From Turicibacter faecis (GTDB lineage Bacteria; Bacillota_I; Bacilli_A; MOL361; Turicibacteraceae), in contig NZ_AP028127.1 in the NCBI RefSeq assembly GCF_037076425.1, forward strand, positions 2,312,001-2,376,000: a stretch of 64,000 bases of DNA, written 5' to 3'. A program made the position numbers and the translations under genes. The notes beneath the pieces are model-generated. The model made no database searches and had not been told where the DNA came from. It saw only the letters and a list, made by a program, of their open reading frames with translations. Shown in pieces: positions 24,695-34,905 of the stretch (positions are counted from its first letter, which is position 1; every line of letters begins with the position of its first letter).

Positions 24695-25423
24695 ATGGGT
24701 CGTAAGTGGAATAATATTAAATACGGTAAAGCGGCTAAAGATGCTGCCCGTTCAAAAGTTTTAGCGCGTTTCGGAAAAGAAATTTATATGGCTGCCAAAA
24801 ATGGTGATCCAGATCCAAGTTTAAATCGTAACTTAGCTTCTGTTATTGACCGTGCAAAGGTTGCTGGGGTTAACCGCGAAATCATTGACCGTGCAATCAA
24901 CAAAGCAAAAGGTGGATCAGACGAAAACTACGATTTCATCCGTTATGAAGGATACGGTCCGAACGGGGCTGCAGTTATTGTTGATACATTAACAGATAAC
25001 GTAAACCGTACAGTTGCAGAAGTTCGTTCCGCATTTAATAAAAATGGTGGAAAAATCGGGGTTAGTGGTGCCGTGGCTTTCATGTTTGAAGCAACAGCTT
25101 TATTCGGATTCAACGGAAACTCTGCCGATGAAATCTTAGAAGGATTAATGGAAGCAGATGTAGACGTTCGCGATGTTGAAGAAGAAGATGGAGAAATCAC
25201 TGTATACGCGGACCAAGACCAATTCCATGCCGTTCAAACAGCATTAAATGCAATGGGAATTAACGAATTTGAAGTGGCAGAATTAACAATGCTTCCAACG
25301 TCAACTGTTTCATTAGAGGGAGATGCCCTTACTAAATTCTTAAAATTAATTGACGTATTAGAAGACTTAGATGACGTTCAACAAGTCCACCATAACGTTG
25401 ACTTACCAGAAGAGGAAGAATAA
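24695..25423 (+). CDS. yebC: YebC/PmpR family regulator / translation factor
   Basis: 242 residues, the family length. N-terminal [20 protein letters not shown], then [20 protein letters not shown] and the three-domain YebC layout ending in an acidic tail. YebC proteins are DNA-binding regulators in some bacteria and have been linked to relief of ribosome stalling at proline runs. It has its own promoter and terminator. Confidence 0.95.
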   Translation: MGRKWNNIKYGKAAKDAARSKVLARFGKEIYMAAKNGDPDPSLNRNLASVIDRAKVAGVNREIIDRAINKAKGGSDENYDFIRYEGYGPNGAAVIVDTLTDNVNRTVAEVRSAFNKNGGKIGVSGAVAFMFEATALFGFNGNSADEILEGLMEADVDVRDVEEEDGEITVYADQDQFHAVQTALNAMGINEFEVAELTMLPTSTVSLEGDALTKFLKLIDVLEDLDDVQQVHHNVDLPEEEE

Positions 25424-25463
25424 GACTAGGCTTCCACTTCTCACAATTACGTGATCAAAAGCG

Positions 25464-25497
25464 AACACCTCCTCTTTTGTTGGAGGTGTTTTATTTT
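25464..25497 (+). terminator. yebC terminator
   Basis: AACACCTCC/GGAGGTGTT stem with T-rich tail. Confidence 0.88.
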
Positions 25498-25579
25498 AAG
25501 AAATTATTTTACATATTAAGCAAAAATTGGTCGATACTAACACTAGTTCTTCTGTTTTTCACGAAAGGATGTTGAACCT

Positions 25580-25957
25580 ATGGAAATTAAAACAAAACAC
25601 AAAAAATTTAAAACCTTTTCCGATCTATATCAATTTATGTGCGAGAGCCACCTCGATGAAATTAACGTTACCATTAAATACCCTGATAAAAGCAAAAACA
25701 ACGGAACAATGCCAATCGAAATGGTTCTTTCCCTCAAATGCATTGAAGAAGTTAAAACGATTGATCAAGACTTAAAAGCACTTGCTTCGTCACACCAAAT
25801 TGATATCGAAATCGCTCGTGAAATCGCGGAAACCTATCACGAACTAAACCACTTCGATGACGAGGATGGCACGCTTTCAGCCCAACTCGAAGAAATCGAT
25901 GCCACATCGGAAATCAAAGAAGAGATTCAACAATTAGTGGCGAGCCGTCTTCAATAA
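25580..25957 (+). CDS. Hypothetical acidic protein
   Basis: 125 residues, charged, no membrane segment and no recognised family. The N-terminal half looks alpha/beta (FSDLYQFMCESHLDEINVTI); the second half is helical and acidic (EIAREIAETYHELNHFDDED). GAAAGGATG precedes the start. A terminator lies ~100 bp downstream. Likely a small cytosolic protein of unknown role. Confidence 0.65.
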   Translation: MEIKTKHKKFKTFSDLYQFMCESHLDEINVTIKYPDKSKNNGTMPIEMVLSLKCIEEVKTIDQDLKALASSHQIDIEIAREIAETYHELNHFDDEDGTLSAQLEEIDATSEIKEEIQQLVASRLQ

Positions 25958-26053
25958 TAAAAAAACAAAATTCTTTGTATAATTTTTTACCTTTATCAAA
26001 TACTATTTATTGAGTCTAGGTGGGACTCTTCTCAAACTAGTTTCACTATCAAG

Positions 26054-26091
26054 AAAAAACGTCTATCCCTTCCCGGAATAGACGTTTTTTT
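26054..26091. terminator. Bidirectional terminator
   Basis: AAAAAACGTCTAT/ATAGACGTTTTTT between convergent genes. Confidence 0.88.
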
Positions 26092-26692
26092 ATGCGATGA
26101 GACGCCAATTAAAGAGTAAAAACTCCCCTAAAATAGATAATACAACATATACTATGGGCTCATATTTAGCAAGTAAAATTGATTTTTCCCCAACCTGTGG
26201 AAAAATCTTTTTCAATCCTACAAACATTAAATACCCAAATAATGCACCCAATGTATTCATTAATAAATCATCAATATCTGTTGTCCGATAATTAAACAAC
26301 TGAAAAAACTCAATTAAACCTGAAAACAATAACCCTATCCCCATCACCTTGATGCCATTTCTATACGAACGCCAAATCAGTGGGACTAAAAAACCAAGTG
26401 GCATAAACATAATAATATTAAGCACCGTGGTTAGCCCGATTCCCTCTGAGAATGGAAGAAGGTGAATCTCATCCCCGCGAATGATGGTCTTAAATGATCC
26501 AATATCCCAAACACTTCCGATTCCCGCTACGTCTATCGCCAAGTAAAGATAAAGAACACATACATTAACCCAAAACAAATGATAACCTAAATGGGCTGTT
26601 CGCCCCTCTTTTTTTAATAGCCATCCTTGATAAATCAAGCAAGGAATAAACACGCATAAAAAGCCGTAAAATCTTTCAATCAAAATCCCCAT
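26090..26692 (-). CDS. VanZ family membrane protein
   Basis: 200 residues, about five helices. VanZ hallmarks: NIIMFMPLGFLVPLIW and the acidic loop RTTDIDDLLMNTLGALFGY. VanZ-like proteins are implicated in low-level teicoplanin resistance and envelope functions, with unknown mechanism. The ATG at 26692 follows AAGGATGATTG. It is the second of two tandem VanZ genes (20-bp gap), probably one operon. Confidence 0.88.
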   Translation of the reverse strand: MGILIERFYGFLCVFIPCLIYQGWLLKKEGRTAHLGYHLFWVNVCVLYLYLAIDVAGIGSVWDIGSFKTIIRGDEIHLLPFSEGIGLTTVLNIIMFMPLGFLVPLIWRSYRNGIKVMGIGLLFSGLIEFFQLFNYRTTDIDDLLMNTLGALFGYLMFVGLKKIFPQVGEKSILLAKYEPIVYVVLSILGEFLLFNWRLIA

Positions 26693-26712
26693 CAATCATC
26701 CTTCTTTCTTCT

Positions 26713-27309
26713 TCACTCATTTTCTTCCAACTCAGTGTCCTCGCCTGTTTCAGGAATTGCACACTTTTCTTGACTATTCAACTTCCTAAATAACCACTTA
26801 TCGGTCATCAAATAAACGCCAAAACCAAGCATGCCGCCTAATGTATTTAAAATTAAATCATCAATATCCGCTGAACGTCCAATAAAATATTGAATAAATT
26901 CAATCGAAAAAGAAAAAGTAGCCACCCCCATCAATGTTTTGTACGGGGATTTACATGATTTAAATACGAAGGGAAGTAAAAATCCTAACGGTACAAACAT
27001 AAGGATATTTCCAATCACCTGAGAAATCATCGCTAAAAATCCCATGGCCCACGTTTCCCTCACCCAACTAAATGGAACTAAATTCAGAAAATGATAGGGG
27101 GGATTGAACGCGTATCTTCCTCCAAGAAGGAGATCAAACAATCCCGTAGCTACTAAAATAACAAAAATAATTCCCACAAAACAAACCCAGCTCATCTGTT
27201 TTAAAAGCGGAATATTTTTCTTTCTTAATAAAAAGAAAATTGGAATATAAAAAAGAAAAACAACAAGCATTAACAATGATCCAGTCACTACGTAATCAAT
27301 GACTTTCAT
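26713..27309 (-). CDS. VanZ family membrane protein (tandem paralog)
   Basis: 198 residues from the ATG at 27309. It shares the VanZ pattern with its neighbour: GNILMFVPLGFLLPFVF and GRSADIDDLILNTLGGMLGF. An acidic C-terminal tail (ETGEDTELEEN) is distinct. The pair probably arose by tandem duplication and then diverged. Confidence 0.88.
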   Translation of the reverse strand: MKVIDYVVTGSLLMLVVFLFYIPIFFLLRKKNIPLLKQMSWVCFVGIIFVILVATGLFDLLLGGRYAFNPPYHFLNLVPFSWVRETWAMGFLAMISQVIGNILMFVPLGFLLPFVFKSCKSPYKTLMGVATFSFSIEFIQYFIGRSADIDDLILNTLGGMLGFGVYLMTDKWLFRKLNSQEKCAIPETGEDTELEENE

Positions 27310-27424
27310 CACTCCCACTTCCTCTCATTAAATGACTCATACAGTTAGTATACCCTATAGATATTAAGAAAAGGGTCACTAATTTATGAAGATTTTATTA
27401 AAATTTGACCTTTTCGGACAACAA

Positions 27425-27458
27425 AAAAAAATCATGGATTATTCATCCATGATTTTTT
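27425..27458 (-). terminator. Intrinsic terminator downstream of uppP
   Basis: AAAAAATCATGGAT/ATCCATGATTTTTT. Confidence 0.85.
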
Positions 27459-27504
27459 ATCTTTATCTATTAGCCTCTTTAGTAAATTGGCTTACTCTTA
27501 TCTA

Positions 27505-28332
27505 TTACACATTAAAAAAGAAAAAATAAGCAAGCACGATAATTCCTAGAATAATACGATACCATCCAAACACTTTAAAATCGTGCTTTTTAATATATCC
27601 CATTAAGAATTTAATCGCTAAAATAGAAACAAAGAAGGCAACTAATGTTCCAGTTCCCAGAACCACTGCTTCAGACGCTGTAAAAACTAAACCGAACTTT
27701 AGAATTTTTAATAGACTCGCACCAAGCATAACTGGGATAGCTAAGAAAAATGTAAACTCTGATGCAACATAACGTGAAGCACCAATTAAAATTGCACCTA
27801 CAATCGTTGCCCCTGAACGTGATGTTCCTGGAACAAGTGCTAATAATTGAAAGATACCAACCATTAAGGCAAATTTATAAGTGATTTGTGATAAATCATT
27901 AACCATTGGACGGCGTCCCTTATTTCGGTTTTCAATCACAATAAATAATACCCCATAAAGGATTAACATTAAGGCAACTGTCACTGGATTGAATAAATAT
28001 TCATCAATCACGTCGTCAAATAATAAACCAATAATCGCTGCAGGCACACAAGCTACTGCAATTTTAAACCATAAATTCATCGTATCCGTCTTAACTTTGA
28101 AGCCACCTTTAAATTCAAACGGAAATAATTTATCCCAGAATAAACAAACGACCGCCATAATAGCACCTAATTGGATAACGACGAAAAACATCTCCATAAA
28201 TGCTGGTGTCATGTTTAATTTAATAAATTCGTCAACTAAAATCATATGCCCCGTACTACTTACAGGTAACCATTCCGTAATCCCCTCTACAATCCCAAGG
28301 AAAATTACCTTCAATAATTCAATAAAATCCAC
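27505..28332 (-). CDS. uppP: Undecaprenyl-diphosphatase UppP (BacA)
   Basis: 275 residues from a GTG at 28332, chosen because AGGAGGG lies 6 nt upstream and the family begins at this point ([20 protein letters not shown]). Both catalytic blocks are present: [15 protein letters not shown] near the N-terminus and [14 protein letters not shown] in the second half. The enzyme recycles undecaprenyl pyrophosphate for wall synthesis. Multi-pass membrane protein. Confidence 0.96.
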   Translation of the reverse strand: MDFIELLKVIFLGIVEGITEWLPVSSTGHMILVDEFIKLNMTPAFMEMFFVVIQLGAIMAVVCLFWDKLFPFEFKGGFKVKTDTMNLWFKIAVACVPAAIIGLLFDDVIDEYLFNPVTVALMLILYGVLFIVIENRNKGRRPMVNDLSQITYKFALMVGIFQLLALVPGTSRSGATIVGAILIGASRYVASEFTFFLAIPVMLGASLLKILKFGLVFTASEAVVLGTGTLVAFFVSILAIKFLMGYIKKHDFKVFGWYRIILGIIVLAYFFFFNV

Positions 28333-28461
28333 AACTAACCCTCCTAAGTAAAAATCTTTAATCAATCCCAAAACGTATTGATTTCTTCCATAACCCTTTT
28401 ATCATACTACGGATTGAGGATGAATAAAATACTAAATTTGTATAAACTATACACAAAACGA

Positions 28462-28498
28462 AAAAAGTGATGGGAAAATGTCCTCCCATCACTTTTTA
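28462..28498 (-). terminator. Terminator of the M3 peptidase gene
   Basis: AAAAAGTGATGGGA/TCCCATCACTTTTT. Confidence 0.88.
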
Positions 28499-28520
28499 AC
28501 ATCCGTGGATAATCATTTTA

Positions 28521-30215
28521 TTATAATTTTTTATCCTCTACTTGCTCTAACCACGCCTGGATATCAGAAATAATTGAACTTACACATCCTTCTTCAAATG
28601 GCGATTTCAAATGGGCATATTCAACAAGTCCTAAGAAAGATTTCGTTCCTCCGGCCTCACATAATCGAACATAATCCTTCCATGCATCTTCTCGATCATC
28701 ATGCATTCGTTTCCAAAATTGTAAGGCACAAATTTGGGCAAGTGTGTAATCAATATAGTAGAATGGACTATTAAAAATATGAGCTTGTTGGAACCACCAA
28801 CCTCCTCGCTCTAAGAAGTCACACCCTTCATAATCTTTATGCGGTAAATACTGTTTTTCTAATTCACGCCAAGCAGCTTTACGTTCTGCCGGTGTTGCCT
28901 CTGGATGTTCATAAACGAAATGTTGGAAAGCATCTACAGTGATTCCATAAGGAATAAATTTAATCGCACTACCTAAATGAACAAATTTATATTTTTCTGT
29001 ATCTTCTTTAAAGAAGAGATTCATCCATGGCCATGTAAAGAATTCCATACTCATTGAGTGAATTTCACAACTTTCGTAAGTTGGAAAGTTTAATTCAGGA
29101 ATTTCAATCCAACGTGATGAATACACTTGAAAAGCATGACCTGCTTCATGGGTTAACACATCGATATCTCCCGATGTTCCGTTAAAATTTGAAAAGATGA
29201 ATGGAGATTTATAATCCGGTATATATGTACAATAACCTCCACCCGCTTTACCTGGCTTATTAACTAAATCCAACAACTCAGTCTCTACCATATAATCAAA
29301 AAATTCTTTTGTTTGTGGTGAAAGTTCATGATACATCTTAACACCATTTTCTAGAATCCAGTCTGGTTCACCTTTCGGTGTCGCATTTCCTGTGGTAAAC
29401 TCAAACTTTTCATCAAAATATCTAAGTTCTCCATATCCTAAACGTTCTTTTTGACGTTTATATAATGAAGATGCAACGGGCACAATATAATCAAGAACTT
29501 GTTGACGGAATTTTTTTACCATCTCCGGTGTATAGTCACTGCGAATCATCCGAATGTATCCAAGCTCCACGAAATTTTCAAATCCTAACTTTTTAGCAAT
29601 ACGGGTACGCACCTTAACGAGTTGATCATAAATTTCATCAATCTCCTGCTCATGTGCTTCAAAGAATCCATACTTCGCATTCGAAGCCGCTTCACGAACA
29701 TTTCGATCTTCACTTAATAAATATTTTCCCATTCCGGGAATTGTTCGTTCTTCACCATCAAACATAATTTTAGCCGAGGCGATTAATTTCGTATAATCAC
29801 TAGATAATTTATTTTCTTCTTGTAAATCCGAAATAATCTCCGGAGAAAAAGATTTTAAGCGATAATCTAAAATCGTAAAAAACTGTTTACTAAACTTGTC
29901 CTCTAAAGTTTTACGATAAGGTGAATGAACAATCGCTCCATAAAAACTAGAGTTAACTTCTTCATACAGTGGACTATATTCATCCCAATAAGTTTGTTCC
30001 TCATCATAAAATTTATCGCGCGTATCAATACTATGACGAATAGAAGCTAATGTCGCCATCGTTTCAACATGACTACGCACCTTATTAATTTTTGCTACAA
30101 GTTCTAACTGAGCGTCTGCATCAGATGCTTGTTTAAATTGATTCGTTAATTCATCCATAGTTTTCTTATACTGATCAAAATCTGGTCTGGTGTATTTAAA
30201 TTCCGAAAATTTCAT
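28521..30215 (-). CDS. M3 family oligoendopeptidase (PepF-like)
   Basis: 564 residues from the ATG at 30215 (TTAGGAGTGAGTG upstream). The zinc-binding HExxH is seen in DVLTHEAGHAFQVYSSR, with the third ligand in YESCEIHSMSMEFF, the M3 signature. No signal peptide, so cytosolic; it degrades small peptides. The domain order (N-terminal helical region, central catalytic block, long C-terminal helical part) and length fit the family. Confidence 0.94.
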   Translation of the reverse strand: MKFSEFKYTRPDFDQYKKTMDELTNQFKQASDADAQLELVAKINKVRSHVETMATLASIRHSIDTRDKFYDEEQTYWDEYSPLYEEVNSSFYGAIVHSPYRKTLEDKFSKQFFTILDYRLKSFSPEIISDLQEENKLSSDYTKLIASAKIMFDGEERTIPGMGKYLLSEDRNVREAASNAKYGFFEAHEQEIDEIYDQLVKVRTRIAKKLGFENFVELGYIRMIRSDYTPEMVKKFRQQVLDYIVPVASSLYKRQKERLGYGELRYFDEKFEFTTGNATPKGEPDWILENGVKMYHELSPQTKEFFDYMVETELLDLVNKPGKAGGGYCTYIPDYKSPFIFSNFNGTSGDIDVLTHEAGHAFQVYSSRWIEIPELNFPTYESCEIHSMSMEFFTWPWMNLFFKEDTEKYKFVHLGSAIKFIPYGITVDAFQHFVYEHPEATPAERKAAWRELEKQYLPHKDYEGCDFLERGGWWFQQAHIFNSPFYYIDYTLAQICALQFWKRMHDDREDAWKDYVRLCEAGGTKSFLGLVEYAHLKSPFEEGCVSSIISDIQAWLEQVEDKKL

Positions 30216-30438
30216 ATCACTCACTCCTAACTTTAACAAAAAATTCTGTTTAACTTATAAATAGTATGTTCTTTATCAAACAAATCATGCTTAGGTTCTT
30301 TAAAGCCTCCCCATTTCCTAAGATGATATTTCTATTATATGCCATTTAAAATTGTTTTGTAAGTTTTTGCCATGAATTTTTTGAAATTTTCTAGGCTATC
30401 GTACAAAAGTGTAAGGTTCTAGAACGATCTTAGTCTCC

Positions 30439-31185
30439 TCAGTCCCACAGAACGCTCATTTGTTTCATCACATTAAGCACGTAGTCCTCAAGAATTAATT
30501 GATCATTATAAATAGAGGTCGCCGCCTCAGTTCCTACATAACGAAGATGCCAAGGCTCATACTGATACCCGGTCTCATCAACGCGATTCTCAGGGTACCT
30601 GATAATAAAACCAAATCGATGGGCATTTTCGGCCACCCACTTTCCTTCATCAGTTTCACCAAATGTTTCAGTTAATCCCCCATGAACGGAGTCGGATGTA
30701 ATATCAATCGTCAATCCTGTTTGATGCTCGCTATGCCCAGGTCTCGCACTATAAGTATCAGCTGCCTCTACCCCATCTTCTTTAACGTAACGGTCGTAAA
30801 GCATCACCTGTGTGTCATACGAACGATAGCCGCTTCGCGCGATTAATTCATACCCCTTCTCATTATAAGCGGCTTCAAATAAATTCTTTAAGGCACGTGC
30901 AGCCTCTTTTCTTAAATAGTTTGCCTCATTATTCTTATCCTTATTATAAAGGGGCACGTCTAAAAGAACTAAATCCGATGGTTCATAATCAGCAGGTAAA
31001 CGATAATTTTTATTAACTAATGCACGGAAACTAGCCGGATTTTCTATCTCCACAACATCCTGATAAAAGGTGGGAATGTCTGTTTCCTTCTCCTTCAGTT
31101 GCGTTTGAAATAAAAACACGGTAATCATCCCTATCGTTAAAAATAGTCCACTCATTGCAATTAAAAACATTCGCATTCGATTCAT
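30439..31185 (-). CDS. M15 (VanY-type) D-alanyl-D-alanine carboxypeptidase
   Basis: 248 residues from the ATG at 31185 (GAGGAGGCGCGTGATA upstream). One N-terminal anchor helix (~5-27) places the enzyme outside the membrane. Catalytic motifs: ARSGYRSYDTQ, SARPGHSEHQTGLTIDI (zinc His and Asp) and YEPWHLRYVG (general base Glu and zinc His). It trims the terminal D-Ala from peptidoglycan stem peptides. Confidence 0.93.
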   Translation of the reverse strand: MNRMRMFLIAMSGLFLTIGMITVFLFQTQLKEKETDIPTFYQDVVEIENPASFRALVNKNYRLPADYEPSDLVLLDVPLYNKDKNNEANYLRKEAARALKNLFEAAYNEKGYELIARSGYRSYDTQVMLYDRYVKEDGVEAADTYSARPGHSEHQTGLTIDITSDSVHGGLTETFGETDEGKWVAENAHRFGFIIRYPENRVDETGYQYEPWHLRYVGTEAATSIYNDQLILEDYVLNVMKQMSVLWD

Positions 31186-31532
31186 TATCACGCGCCTCCT
31201 CTTCAATTCACTAGTTTCTTTATTATTGAGCATCTTTTTTTAATTTTAAACATTCCCTTCACTCAAAAATAACGATTCGTTTTTTCTTACACAGATGAAT
31301 TGAAGGATTAGTTAATAAATGACAAATTCCCTCCTAATTTAAAGACAGCAATATTTTTAACCACAAATTAAAAAATAATTTTAAAAGCAAAATTTTATAA
31401 AATTTCTAATTATTATCTAGTCGACCTAATTTCTGCTTGAACTATCCAACTATTTCGCCGTATAGTTACCCAAGACAAACTGATACTAGTAATAGGCAAC
31501 CGCCTAAATTTTCAGGAGATGGAGTGATTCAC

Positions 31533-32246
31533 ATGCTTAGAAAACTCGATCATCAATCAATGGGTGGCGCTGAATTTGACTGGTTATCAACAGTCTATCA
31601 CTTTTCATTTGCAGACTATTTTGATGAGACAAAAATTAACTTTGGCGTATTACGTGTTTTAAATGACAACCTTATCTCTCCTCATTCCGTCTATAAGACA
31701 ACAACTAATAACAATATCGAGACACTTACCTACGTTGTTGACGGCGAACTAACCTATACCGATCAACACGGACACAATTGCGTTCTCAAACGCGGACAAA
31801 TGCACTACATGAGCGCAGCATCAGATGTTGAACAAATCCGATCGAACAACACGGCTCAACCCACTCGGGTTTTAGAGATTGGGATTTCCCCACAACCCCA
31901 TCATCGTCACCAAACACACGGGGATTACCACTTTGACTTCGAGGCACGTCACAACCAATGGCTCCACATGGTTTCTGATATTCATGGGGATGCGCCCATC
32001 ACCATAAACCAGGACGTGAACATCTATACTATTATTCTCGATGAGAAAAATACAGCAACCATTAACGTCCCTTTAGGTCGACAGGCCTACCTCATGCAAA
32101 TTGAAGGTTTTTCCGAAGCGAACGGAATTGCCCTCAAAGAACAGGATGCCCTTGAAATTATCGAAGATGAAATTCATATAGAGGCAACCCATACTTCCCA
32201 CTTTATCGTCATCGAGATGCCTAAATCAAGCCATCCTTATATGTAA
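31533..32246 (+). CDS. Pirin family protein
   Basis: 237 residues from the ATG at 31533 (CAGGAGATGGAGTGATTC upstream); a longer upstream reading lacks a ribosome site. Pirin-type cupin features: FDWLSTVYHFSFADYFD, FGVLRVLNDN, ETLTYVVDGELTYTD, LEIGISPQPHHRHQ. Bacterial pirins (YhhW-like) bind a metal and some have quercetinase activity; the role here is unknown. Confidence 0.92.
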   Translation: MLRKLDHQSMGGAEFDWLSTVYHFSFADYFDETKINFGVLRVLNDNLISPHSVYKTTTNNNIETLTYVVDGELTYTDQHGHNCVLKRGQMHYMSAASDVEQIRSNNTAQPTRVLEIGISPQPHHRHQTHGDYHFDFEARHNQWLHMVSDIHGDAPITINQDVNIYTIILDEKNTATINVPLGRQAYLMQIEGFSEANGIALKEQDALEIIEDEIHIEATHTSHFIVIEMPKSSHPYM

Positions 32247-32277
32247 AAAAAGAGCGATTTAATCGCTCTTTTTTTAT
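32244..32277 (+). terminator. Terminator of the pirin gene
   Basis: AAAAAAAGAGCGATT/AATCGCTCTTTTTTT. Confidence 0.9.
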
Positions 32278-32452
32278 CTGTTGATTCTTATTATCTTTTG
32301 TCAAATCTCAACCGTTTATTAATTTTTTAGATTTAAAAAGCTAAAGGAAATGATGCCAAGCGACTATCGATTGCTTCATAAAAAGTAGGATATTTTCCCC
32401 CTTTCGAATCACATCTAGACATGGTATGTTAATTCGTGAAGGGGGAATTTTT

Positions 32453-32920
32453 ATGAAACCATTTCAACTCGTTATCGGAAGTGTTTTAATCCTTATCGGG
32501 GGACTATCACTCCTTACTTACGCCTTCCATTTAGATACCGTCATCCTCGATAATCTTTGGTTTTTATTTGTTTTAATTCCGGGGCTCTATTTTGAAATCA
32601 ATTATTTTCAAACGAGAAAAAACCCCGGTCAACTTGTACCCGGGGGGATTTTATCTGCCATTGGATTAATCTCTCTTTTTGAAATTTTAACCAAGTGGCA
32701 ATATTCAGATTTTACCGCACCACTTTATTTATTAACTGTTGCTTTTGGTCTTTATCAGCTCTATTACTTTGATGTCAAGGATAAAGGTCTACTCATTCCT
32801 ATTACAATCCTTTGCACCATCGCCCTATTCCTCTACTTAAATTTTTTCGTTTCTTATCTATTTTTATTTTCAATTTTTCTTATTGGTTTGGGACTTTATA
32901 TTTTATTCAAGAAGAGATAA
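32453..32920 (+). CDS. Six-helix membrane protein, unknown
   Basis: 155 residues from the ATG at 32453 (GAAGGGGGAATTT upstream). About six hydrophobic helices in pairs; the layout resembles the N-terminal membrane part of LiaF/DUF5668-type proteins, but no signature residue proves it. Single-gene unit followed by a terminator. Confidence 0.7.
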   Translation: MKPFQLVIGSVLILIGGLSLLTYAFHLDTVILDNLWFLFVLIPGLYFEINYFQTRKNPGQLVPGGILSAIGLISLFEILTKWQYSDFTAPLYLLTVAFGLYQLYYFDVKDKGLLIPITILCTIALFLYLNFFVSYLFLFSIFLIGLGLYILFKKR

Positions 32921-32956
32921 TCGTCTCAAACTCGATAGGAGATTTTTAAATGACAC

Positions 32957-32992
32957 AAAAAAAGACTTAAGCAAGTGCTTAAGTCTTTTTCA
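32957..32992. terminator. Bidirectional terminator
   Basis: AAAAAAAGACTTAAGC/GCTTAAGTCTTTTT between convergent genes. Confidence 0.9.
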
Positions 32993-32997
32993 TTTAA

Positions 32998-34554
32998 TTA
33001 AAATCCTGGTAAGAAAATTTCAATACCTGGCCCTAATGGTAAACGTAGTACAAACCAAACAACTAATAAAATCGTCCATCCAATTAATAAGGCAATTGAA
33101 TACGGCACCATCGTTGAAACCAATGTACCAATTCCAGATTTTTTATCGTACTTCGCTGCAAATGTTACGATTAAGGCGAAGTAACTCATTAATGGTGAAA
33201 TTAAGTTTGTTGTTGAATCACCAATACGGTAAGCCATCTGAGTGAATTCTGGCGTGAATCCGACCTTCATTAACATTGGCACAAAAACTGGTGCTAGGAT
33301 TGCCCATTTAGCTGAAGCTGATCCCATGAAGATATTAATGAATGCCACCACTAAGATAAATAAGATAACAAGTGGAATTCCTTGTAATCCAATCGCCGTT
33401 AACAAGTCAGCCCCTTTAACAGCAATAATTGTTCCTAAATTTGAATAATTGAAGTAAGCAACGAATTGAGCGGCAAAGAAGACTAAGACAATGTATGATC
33501 CCATTGATGCCATACTTTTACCCATCAAATTCATTACATCTTTATCATTTTTTACAACTTTAGCTCCAAATCCATAAGCGATTCCGGCCACTGCAAATAC
33601 TAACGCAATCACAACAACCATTGAATTCATAAATGGAGAATTTAAAACCCCTTGAACTCCTGCTTCCGTTCCGCGTAAGAAACCATTCGCTGGAACAACT
33701 AATACAGCAAATAATATAATCATTAACAGTGTCGCAATTCCAGCAAAACGTAATCCACGTTGCTCCTCTGTTGAAACCTTCATTTCATGGTCTTCAACTT
33801 TTGCGTCACCTGTATATTTTCCTAAACGAGGCTCAACAATTTTTTCAGTAATAACCGTTCCGATGATTGTAATTAATACTGTTGAAGCAATTAAGAACCA
33901 CCAGTTAGCTTGAATACCAACAACATAATTTGGATCCACTAATTTCGCACCTTCTGTTGTTAATCCAGCCAGTAATGAATCTGTTGGCCCGACCATCACG
34001 TTAGCACTAAATCCACCAGATACCCCGGCGAACGCTGCTGCTAATCCGGCCAATGGATGACGTCCCATACTTAAGAAAATGATCGCTCCTAACGGAATTA
34101 AAACAACATATCCTGCATCAGATGCAATACTTGATAAAACACCGGCAAGCACCACAACAACCGTAATTAAACGTTTTGGCGTACTCATTACTAATTTTTT
34201 TAATAATGTTCCAATTAATCCTGTTCCTTCGGCAAGTCCAACTCCGAGTAACGCGACTAAGACTGTCCCCAGTGGTGCAAACCCAGTGAAGTTCGTTACT
34301 GCAGAACTAAATAAATACTGAACCCCTTCTTTTGAAAGTAAACTGTTAACCGTTACTGTCATCATTTCAACCGCATTATTATTCGCACGATTAATCCCCT
34401 CATACGTAACTGATAACCCGGTTGCTGATAAGATCGCTGATAACACAACGATAACAACTGATAAAATTAAGAAAATTGTTGCCGGATGCGGCAGGGCATT
34501 CCCAATCCTCTCCACCCGATCTAAAATACCAATCTTTTTCCTTTGCTCACTCAT
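32998..34554 (-). CDS. AbgT family transporter
   Basis: 518 residues, about 11-13 helices. Starts LDRVERIGNALPHPATIFLI, as AbgT proteins do, with FAGVSGGFSANVMVGPTDSL and MGSASAKWAILAPVFVPML. Members take up p-aminobenzoyl-glutamate or export p-aminobenzoate/sulfonamides. AAGGAGGAAT precedes the start. Monocistronic and divergent from the GntP gene. Confidence 0.94.
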   Translation of the reverse strand: MSEQRKKIGILDRVERIGNALPHPATIFLILSVVIVVLSAILSATGLSVTYEGINRANNNAVEMMTVTVNSLLSKEGVQYLFSSAVTNFTGFAPLGTVLVALLGVGLAEGTGLIGTLLKKLVMSTPKRLITVVVVLAGVLSSIASDAGYVVLIPLGAIIFLSMGRHPLAGLAAAFAGVSGGFSANVMVGPTDSLLAGLTTEGAKLVDPNYVVGIQANWWFLIASTVLITIIGTVITEKIVEPRLGKYTGDAKVEDHEMKVSTEEQRGLRFAGIATLLMIILFAVLVVPANGFLRGTEAGVQGVLNSPFMNSMVVVIALVFAVAGIAYGFGAKVVKNDKDVMNLMGKSMASMGSYIVLVFFAAQFVAYFNYSNLGTIIAVKGADLLTAIGLQGIPLVILFILVVAFINIFMGSASAKWAILAPVFVPMLMKVGFTPEFTQMAYRIGDSTTNLISPLMSYFALIVTFAAKYDKKSGIGTLVSTMVPYSIALLIGWTILLVVWFVLRLPLGPGIEIFLPGF

Positions 34555-34905
34555 ATTATTCCTCCTTGATTCCCTTTCCCATTATTTGGGATTCCCGTTT
34601 AAATAGTTAAACATAATTAATTATATCCCCTTAAAACGCTTTCTGAAAAGAAAATTCTGATTGTACTTGTAATATTTTTTCATTATTTTATAAAATGAGG
34701 TAAAAAATTGCATATTATTTGTGAAATACCTTTGTTTCTCCTATAATAATCACGCCAAACTTATTTATACAACTTTCTTTTTTCTTCCTACTCCCCTACC
34801 TATTTTTTTGAAGGCTCGTTTGGATTTATCAAATAGATAGGCAATAAAAGTAAGGCTCGTGCTCTTTTAACTCGGAAAAAAAACTTCAAGGAGGGTTTTA
34901 TCATC
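34555..34905. promoter_or_regulatory. Divergent region between AbgT and GntP genes
   Basis: A 351-bp AT-rich region. It contains AAATAGTTAAACATAATTAATTATA near the AbgT side. No ORF with a ribosome site. Promoters for both genes must lie here but no consensus pair stands out. Confidence 0.35.

Noticed and set aside
25527-25775. 82-codon frame overlapping the acidic hypothetical gene
   Set aside because: No ribosome site; the 125-residue frame has one and better composition.
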